Assembly (NCBI GenBank): GCA_017941085.1
Contig: JAGAXF010000034.1
Coordinates: forward strand, 1-64,000
Source: Bacillota bacterium
Lineage (GTDB): Bacteria; Bacillota; Clostridia; Peptostreptococcales; Anaerovoracaceae
Direction of reading: 5' to 3'
Length of the DNA stretch: 64,000 nt
A model generated the notes under the pieces. That model did not search any database. It was not told the origin of the DNA and saw only the letters and a program-made list of their open reading frames with translations. How positions within the stretch are numbered: position 1 is the stretch's first letter; each line of letters starts with the position of its first letter. The translations under genes were made by a program, and so were the position numbers. Below are positions 58,550-64,000 of the stretch, piece by piece.

Positions 58550-60658
58550 ATGAGCGCCACAGCAGCTAAAAAAACCAGGTCGAAAACCACAAAGAAAACT
58601 TCGAAGGAAAAGGGAAAAATTCTTGTAATAGTAGAGTCACCTTCCAAGGCCAAGACTATAGGTAAATACCTTGGATCCAGATACAAGGTGGTGGCATCGG
58701 TGGGCCACGTAAGGGATCTGCCTAAAAGCAAACTGGGGATAGATAAAGAGAATAATTTTGAACCCCAGTATATTCCCATTCGAGGAAAGGGTAGCTTAAT
58801 TAAGGAACTAAAGAAGGAAGCTTCAAAGGCCTCTTCAGTTTATCTGGCAACTGACCCGGATAGAGAGGGAGAAGCTATTTCCTGGCACCTGGCATTTCTT
58901 CTGGGAATTGATCCTGCATCAAAGTGCAGAATTGAATTCAATGAAATTACAAAGAATACCATAAAGGAAGCTATAAAGAATCCCAGAGCCATAAACCTGG
59001 GATTGGTGGATGCTCAACAGGCAAGAAGAGAATTGGACAGACTGGTGGGTTACGAAATCAGCCCATTGCTTTGGCGTAAGGTTAGAAAAGGACTTTCCGC
59101 CGGTAGAGTTCAATCAGCTGCTTTAAAGATTATTTGCGACAGAGAAAAGGAAATTCAGGCCTTTGTTCCTCAGGAATTCTGGAATATAAATGCTCATTTT
59201 AAGAAGGGTAGTAAATTCACCGCAAAGCTAATAGAGAAATCCGGTGAAAAATATACTGTAAGAAGCGAAGAAGAAAACAACAAAGTAATAAATGATTTAA
59301 AGAATGGTAAATTCCTTGTTTCCGGTGTAACGGAAAAGGAAAGAGTAGTAAAGGCTGCGCCTCCTTTTACCACCAGCAGTATGCAACAGGAGGCAGGAAA
59401 CAGACTGAACTTTAATGCAAGAAAAACCATGATGATTGCTCAACAGCTGTATGAAGGTATTGACATTAAGGGCAAGGGCACCATGGGTTTAATAACCTAT
59501 CTAAGAACGGACTCCGTTAGAATTTCTGATTTGGCAAAGGAGTCTGCAAAGGCATTCATTACTGCTCGCTATGGCGCTGAATATGCAGGTAACAACGTCT
59601 ATACCAACAAAAAGAAAGATATTCAGGATGCTCATGAAGCCATTAGACCGTCAGATGTGGAACTTACGCCGGTGGCCATAAGAGACTCTCTCACAGCCGA
59701 TCAGTTTAAACTATATAATCTTATTTGGAATAGATTTATAGCCAGCCAAATGACGCCTGCCAGATTTAACGGAATGCAAGTAAACATATCCAATGGAGAA
59801 TATGGTCTAAGAGCAAACGGTTCTGAGCTTCTCTTTGATGGATTTAGAAAAGTATATAAGTCCAGTAATGATGATGAGGACAACAAAATGCTTCCGAGGC
59901 TGGAAAAAGGAGAAACTCTGGAGGCTGAAGATATAATTGGAGAACAGGCCTTTACTCAACCGCCGGCAAGATATACAGAAGCCAGTCTGGTTAGAGAATT
60001 GGAAGAGAAGAATATTGGAAGACCAAGTACTTATGCTCCTATTGTAAGTACCCTTTCCGAGAGAAGATATGTAAGCAAGGAGAAAAAATCCCTAAAGGCT
60101 ACAGATCTTGGCTTTGTTGTTAACGATATGATGGAAGAACATTTCAAGGACATTGTGGATGTTAACTTTACTGCTGAAATGGAGGATAAACTAGACGCCA
60201 TCGAAATGAACGAAATCGAATGGAAGAAGGTAGTGGGAGATTTTTATGGACCCTTCTCCAAGGAATTGGAAGCAGCAGACAAGGTAATTGAAAAGATAAA
60301 GATAGAAGATCAACCTACTGGAGAGATCTGCGAAATCTGCGGTAAGCCTTTGGTAATTAAAACCGGTAGATTTGGAGATTTCATTGCTTGCAGCGGTTAT
60401 CCGGAATGCAAGAACACAAAACCTATTGTTGAAAAGGTTGGGGTGAAATGCCCATCTTGCGGAAGCGATATTGTGGCAAGAAGAAGTAAAAGAGGACGTC
60501 TCTTCTACGGATGCAGCGGATATCCCAATTGCAAAATGGTATTCTGGAATAAGCCGGTGGATAAAAAATGCCCCAAATGCGGAAGCTTGATGACAGAAAA
60601 GAACGGAAAGAACAAGCAGCTTGTTTGTTCCAACGGGGATTGTGGGTATACAGAATAG
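58550..60658 (+). CDS. topA: DNA topoisomerase I
   Basis: 702-residue type IA topoisomerase that relaxes negative supercoils. A Lys/Thr-rich N-terminal tail of about 22 residues comes before the TOPRIM domain (ILVIVESPSKAKTIGKYLG; YLATDPDREGEAISWHL). The active-site Tyr is in GLITYLRTDSVRIS near residue 316. Three zinc ribbons of the topoisomerase C type end the protein (CEICGKPLVIKTGRFGDFIA; CPSCGSDIVARRSKRGRLFY; CPKCGSLMTEKNGKNKQLVC). The basic tail is an extra compared with many homologues. GGAGGAGC precedes the ATG. dprA-topA order is usual in Firmicutes. Confidence 0.97.
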   Translation: MSATAAKKTRSKTTKKTSKEKGKILVIVESPSKAKTIGKYLGSRYKVVASVGHVRDLPKSKLGIDKENNFEPQYIPIRGKGSLIKELKKEASKASSVYLATDPDREGEAISWHLAFLLGIDPASKCRIEFNEITKNTIKEAIKNPRAINLGLVDAQQARRELDRLVGYEISPLLWRKVRKGLSAGRVQSAALKIICDREKEIQAFVPQEFWNINAHFKKGSKFTAKLIEKSGEKYTVRSEEENNKVINDLKNGKFLVSGVTEKERVVKAAPPFTTSSMQQEAGNRLNFNARKTMMIAQQLYEGIDIKGKGTMGLITYLRTDSVRISDLAKESAKAFITARYGAEYAGNNVYTNKKKDIQDAHEAIRPSDVELTPVAIRDSLTADQFKLYNLIWNRFIASQMTPARFNGMQVNISNGEYGLRANGSELLFDGFRKVYKSSNDDEDNKMLPRLEKGETLEAEDIIGEQAFTQPPARYTEASLVRELEEKNIGRPSTYAPIVSTLSERRYVSKEKKSLKATDLGFVVNDMMEEHFKDIVDVNFTAEMEDKLDAIEMNEIEWKKVVGDFYGPFSKELEAADKVIEKIKIEDQPTGEICEICGKPLVIKTGRFGDFIACSGYPECKNTKPIVEKVGVKCPSCGSDIVARRSKRGRLFYGCSGYPNCKMVFWNKPVDKKCPKCGSLMTEKNGKNKQLVCSNGDCGYTE

Positions 60659-60685
60659 GAAATAGATACACATGAGGAGGGTGCT

Positions 60686-61249
60686 ATGATACAATTTCAC
60701 GCTACAACAATTTGCGCCGTGAGAAGAGGACCTAATGACGTTGCCATAGGTGGCGACGGTCAGGTTACAATGGGTGAAACCTCCATAATGAAAAACAGCG
60801 CAAAGAAGGTAAAAAAGATTTATGGAGGAAACGTGCTTACAGGATTTGCAGGTACTGTTTCCGATGCTTTTTCTCTTACAGAGAAATTCGAAAAGAAACT
60901 GGAAGAGCATGGTGGCAATCTAAAAAGAGCAGCAGTGGATCTGGCGCAAATGTGGAGATCCGATAGTGGTATGAGAAACTTGGAGGCTCTTATGATTGTT
61001 GCTGACAGGGAGGATCTCTTGGTTATCTCAGGAACAGGTGAGGTAATACGTCCCGATCAGGATGTGGTAGCCATAGGTTCCGGCGGAAACTATGCCTATT
61101 CTGCAGCAACGGCTCTTTTTAATCATACTGAATTATCTGCAGAGGAAATAGTTAAGGAAGCTCTTTCCATAGCTGCTTCTATCTGCGTTTATACCAATGA
61201 CCACATTACGGTAGAGAAATTGGAAGGAGGGGAAGAGAATGAAGGCTAA
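60686..61249 (+). CDS. hslV: HslV protease subunit (ATP-dependent HslUV)
   Basis: 187 residues. Processing before Thr7 would expose the catalytic Thr (TTICAVRR), with [40 protein letters not shown] and [14 protein letters not shown] conserved. In Bacillus relatives (ClpQ/CodW) the nucleophile is Ser; here it is Thr as in E. coli. It forms a double hexamer ring capped by HslU. GAGGAGGG precedes the ATG. It overlaps hslU by 11 nt. Confidence 0.96.
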   Translation: MIQFHATTICAVRRGPNDVAIGGDGQVTMGETSIMKNSAKKVKKIYGGNVLTGFAGTVSDAFSLTEKFEKKLEEHGGNLKRAAVDLAQMWRSDSGMRNLEALMIVADREDLLVISGTGEVIRPDQDVVAIGSGGNYAYSAATALFNHTELSAEEIVKEALSIAASICVYTNDHITVEKLEGGEENEG

Positions 61250-62684
61250 TAGAATTCAGGAAATGACGCCAAAGGAAATAGTTGCGGAACTGGATAAATA
61301 CATCATCGGACAGGATGAAGCAAAAAAATCCGTTGCTATAGCTCTTAGAAACAGATACAGGAGATCTCTTCTTTCCGATGAAATGAGAGAAGAAATAACA
61401 CCAAAAAATATTTTGATGATGGGACCAACGGGCTGCGGTAAAACGGAGATTGCCAGAAGACTGGCAAAGCTGATGAAGGCTCCCTTTGTTAAAGTGGAGG
61501 CAACAAAGTTTACAGAAGTAGGCTATGTGGGTAGAGACGTGGATTCCATGGTAAGGGATTTAGCAGAGGCCTCCATTAGAATTACCAAACAATCAAAGCT
61601 AAAGGAAAAATACGATATTGCCGACAGCATTGCAGAAGAAAAAATCATTGAGGCAATTATCCCCGGGAAGAAGACTCAAACCACCAACGGAACTCCAAAT
61701 CCCAATAATCCATTTTCTTTGATTTTAAATGGATTTCCTATGCAGTTTGGTCAGCAGAACAATCAGGAAACAAATAACAATGCCCAGGAGCAAACCCCCA
61801 GTAGCGATATTCAAATGGCCAGAGAACAGGTCCGCCAGCAGCTTAGACAGGGCCTTCTGGAAGAACAGTTTATAGAGATCGAAGTTACTGATGCACCTAA
61901 GGGCAATCAATTGGATATGAGCAACGAAGGCATGAGCATAGCCATCGGTAATATCTTTGGTGATATGATGCCAAAGAAGACCAAGAAGAAAAGAGTAAGG
62001 GTTAGTGAGGCTAGAAAGATTCTGAGAGAGCAGGAAGCCCAGAACCTAATCGATATGGACCAGGTTACCGATGAGGCTATGGAGAATGCAGAGCAGAATG
62101 GAATTATCTTTATCGATGAATTTGATAAGATAGCCTCAAGTTCCAACTACAGGGTTGGGGCAGATGTTTCCAGAGAAGGAGTACAGAGGGATATCCTCCC
62201 CATAGTCGAAGGCAGCGTAGTTAATACCAAGTATGGACCTGTCAAGACAGATCATATTCTGTTTATAGGGGCCGGTGCCTTCCATACAGCAAAGCCTACA
62301 GACCTGATTCCTGAACTACAGGGAAGATTCCCCATAAGGGTTGAATTGGACAGCCTGGATAAAGAAACCTTTGTTAAAATCCTTACAGTTCCGGAAAATG
62401 CCATTATTAAACAAAATCAGGCGCTTCTTGCCACAGAAAATATAAAGTTAGAATTTTCTGAAGATGCTATTGACGAAATTGCCGGAATGGCTTATCTTAT
62501 GAATGAGCAGACGGAAAATATCGGAGCAAGAAGACTTCACACTATTATGGAAAAACTCCTGGAGGATATATCCTTTGAGGTGCCTGAAACCGGTGATGAG
62601 CCTTTTGTTATCGATAGAGACTATGTAAGGGATAAATTTAGCGACACAATCGATAAGGATGATGTAGATAGATATATCCTGTAA
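61239..62684 (+). CDS. hslU: HslU ATPase subunit
   Basis: 481-residue AAA+ unfoldase of HslUV. Start: [20 protein letters not shown]; Walker [10 protein letters not shown] near residue 67; an intermediate domain of about 130 residues, Asn/Gln-rich at its centre ([15 protein letters not shown]); Walker [12 protein letters not shown] near residue 292; C-terminal sensor 2 region [19 protein letters not shown]; ends with VDRYIL, the tail that inserts into HslV. It is complete and active-looking. Translation is coupled to hslV. Confidence 0.96.
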   Translation: MKANRIQEMTPKEIVAELDKYIIGQDEAKKSVAIALRNRYRRSLLSDEMREEITPKNILMMGPTGCGKTEIARRLAKLMKAPFVKVEATKFTEVGYVGRDVDSMVRDLAEASIRITKQSKLKEKYDIADSIAEEKIIEAIIPGKKTQTTNGTPNPNNPFSLILNGFPMQFGQQNNQETNNNAQEQTPSSDIQMAREQVRQQLRQGLLEEQFIEIEVTDAPKGNQLDMSNEGMSIAIGNIFGDMMPKKTKKKRVRVSEARKILREQEAQNLIDMDQVTDEAMENAEQNGIIFIDEFDKIASSSNYRVGADVSREGVQRDILPIVEGSVVNTKYGPVKTDHILFIGAGAFHTAKPTDLIPELQGRFPIRVELDSLDKETFVKILTVPENAIIKQNQALLATENIKLEFSEDAIDEIAGMAYLMNEQTENIGARRLHTIMEKLLEDISFEVPETGDEPFVIDRDYVRDKFSDTIDKDDVDRYIL

Positions 62685-62704
62685 AGAAAAGGAACAGGTG
62701 GCCT

Positions 62705-63484
62705 ATGCAGGAAAATATTCTTTCCAGAGTGAGGAAATTGAATTGGGTGCTGTCTGAAAGCACATCGGGATATGTATCCTTTGATGAACTATGCGATATT
62801 ATGTATGACCTGGTTGATGCTAACGTATATATTATGAACAGGCGAGGCAAGGTTTTGGCATCCAGGTTTGACAAAGGACAGGAAGCCCCTTTGGTAATGG
62901 ATAAAGAATCCGGAAAGTATATGCTGCCTGACAAATACCATGATAAATATCTGGAAATAACAGAAACAAAGGAGAACCTGACAGGTGAAGATGTGAAGGC
63001 TCTCTATGGTAATGATTATGATATGGCATCAAAGTACCATACCTTTGTACCTGTGGTTTTTGGAGGACAGAGAATTGCCACAATGCTCTTTGTTCGTGAC
63101 AATGAATCTTTCTCCGATGAGGACATAGCCATATGCGAGTATGGTGCCACAGTGGTTGGCATTGAGGTAAGCCGAGGAATAGCCATGGAAGAGGAGGCAG
63201 ACAGCAGGCACAAGAGTGCAGTTCAGAATGCTTTGGAAACCCTTTCCTATTCCGAAATGGATGCTGTGTCCAAAATCATTGGAGAGCTGGACGGCAACGA
63301 GGGACTTCTTGTGGCCAGCAAAATTGCAGACAAGTCCGGCATCACCAGATCCGTAATAGTAAATGCTTTGAGAAAGCTGGAAAGCGCCGGAGTTATTGAA
63401 TCCAGATCCTTGGGAATGAAGGGTACAAGAATTAAGATTACTAATGAGTATCTCAGAGACGAGATAAAGAATTTAGACATCTGA
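62705..63484 (+). CDS. codY: Global regulator CodY
   Basis: 259-residue GTP- and branched-chain-amino-acid-sensing repressor of Firmicutes. The N-terminal GAF domain is at about 1-155, with conserved YVSFDELCDIMYDLVDANVY. The C-terminal winged helix (ASKIADKSGITRSVIVNALR, KLESAGVIESRSLGMKGTRI) binds DNA. hslUV-codY order is the classic Firmicutes arrangement. AGGTGG precedes the ATG. The short gap of 20 nt to hslU suggests cotranscription. Confidence 0.96.
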   Translation: MQENILSRVRKLNWVLSESTSGYVSFDELCDIMYDLVDANVYIMNRRGKVLASRFDKGQEAPLVMDKESGKYMLPDKYHDKYLEITETKENLTGEDVKALYGNDYDMASKYHTFVPVVFGGQRIATMLFVRDNESFSDEDIAICEYGATVVGIEVSRGIAMEEEADSRHKSAVQNALETLSYSEMDAVSKIIGELDGNEGLLVASKIADKSGITRSVIVNALRKLESAGVIESRSLGMKGTRIKITNEYLRDEIKNLDI

Positions 63485-63490
63485 TAATAA

Positions 63491-64000
63491 GTGGAATATC
63501 TATATAAAACAGTTGAAAAGAGAGCTCGAACAGAGCTCACAATAGAAAAGTCTCGCTTTATAACAACCGTGATTCCCTGCGAAAGCAGGGAAGAAGCAGA
63601 GGCTTTTTTTGATGAAATCAGAAGGGAGTTTAAGGATGCCACCCACAATGTTCCTGCCTTTGTTTTGGGAAACAAAATGGAACTAAAGTGGGCCTCTGAC
63701 GATGGAGAACCCCAAGGAACTTCGGGACCTCCGATACTTAAGCTTTTGGAATCAAAGGAACTTACAAATATAGCCCTGGTGGTTACAAGATATTTTGGTG
63801 GCGTAAAGCTGGGAACCGGTGGATTGGTAAGGGCATATACCCAAAGCGCAGAGCAGGCTATAAATGAAGGGGGAATTGCGGGAGCCGCCATGTTTAAGTC
63901 CCTGGGATTAAAGATGAATTATGGGGACTACAACAAATTCCTGGCCTATAGATTTTCCGAAGAAATAAGAAAACAAATAATTATTGGTGAACCGACTTTT
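63491..64000 (+). CDS. YigZ/IMPACT family protein (partial, runs off the window)
   Basis: The frame starts at GTG 63491, 6 nt after the codY stop, and is open through base 64000 (170 codons). The N-terminal UPF0029 domain is complete: SRFITTVIPCESREEAEAFF, DDGEPQGTSGPPIL and VVTRYFGGVKLGTGGLVRAY, the last being the family signature. The C-terminal domain (DUF1949) is cut off. Function in bacteria is unclear, with links to translation control in eukaryotic IMPACT. No clear ribosome binding site, so it may be coupled to codY. Confidence 0.9.
   Translation, partial: MEYLYKTVEKRARTELTIEKSRFITTVIPCESREEAEAFFDEIRREFKDATHNVPAFVLGNKMELKWASDDGEPQGTSGPPILKLLESKELTNIALVVTRYFGGVKLGTGGLVRAYTQSAEQAINEGGIAGAAMFKSLGLKMNYGDYNKFLAYRFSEEIRKQIIIGEPTF

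Overview
The window looks like a chromosomal segment of an anaerobic, low-to-moderate GC Gram-positive bacterium of the class Clostridia. The indicators are CodY, a CarD-family regulator, a Firmicutes-type LexA box, an IspH-ribosomal protein S1 fusion, a short YraN-ComM-DprA-TopA-HslVU-CodY run, a Gram-positive type Tad pilus locus without a secretin, strong AAGGAGG-type ribosome binding sites and lipobox lipoproteins. An Anaerovoracaceae or Mogibacterium-like relative is my guess; it is inference only. I see no prophage, insertion sequence or CRISPR array. Coding density is very high and no gene-free stretch exceeds about 200 bases.

Layout. 1-2.9 kb: the end of an unrecognised gene, an MgtC-like membrane protein (minus strand) and a divergent NhaC-type antiporter. 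2.9-7.9 kb: a CarD-like regulator, then an XRE-cupin regulator with a candidate operator heading a potABCD spermidine/putrescine importer. 7.9-12.3 kb: a DUF5685/J-domain pair, pyrR-uraA with a probable PyrR-binding hairpin over the ribosome binding site, and autoregulated lexA. 12.3-16.0 kb: a flippase-like membrane protein, then rpsO-pnp with an S15 leader. 16.1-26.0 kb: an amino-sugar region with an atypical ROK kinase, nagA, an aldose 1-epimerase, a CUT1 importer (binding lipoprotein and two permeases, one with a large N-terminal extension) and, convergent to these, a NahK-like kinase and the matching UgpC/MsmK ATPase. Together these would import an N-acetylhexosamine-containing sugar and phosphorylate and deacetylate it.

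26.1-43.3 kb: ileS (type 2, with a swapped GIHH signature), rlmN, a small P-loop protein, a DUF885 lipoprotein, a Nudix hydrolase, mnmA, an orphan beta-class DNA methyltransferase, tRNA-Arg(CCG) directly upstream of fchA, then folD, a MATE exporter, an ECF folate S-component, a FolC/5-formyl-THF cyclo-ligase fusion, a P1 peptidase and trpS. FchA, FolD, FolT and FolC-FthC form a folate/one-carbon group. 43.4-52.5 kb: an acyl-CoA synthetase, then a Tad/Flp pilus operon (TadZ, TadA, TadB, TadC, a 44-residue Flp pilin, three pilin-like or TadE-like proteins and a DUF6382 protein). 52.5-64 kb: ispH-rpsA, a HAD phosphatase, yraN, comM, dprA, topA, hslVU, codY and the start of a YigZ-family gene.

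The points most worth a second look are the GIHH motif in IleRS, the FolC-FthC fusion, an internal Shine-Dalgarno and ATG exactly at the IspH/S1 junction, a TadE-like reading frame with no start codon ahead of its prepilin site that overlaps the Flp gene, several genes whose ATG lies 6-11 nt after a good -10 hexamer with no Shine-Dalgarno (candidate leaderless mRNAs), and the PyrR hairpin. All functions are read from sequence motifs and family knowledge; no searches were run.
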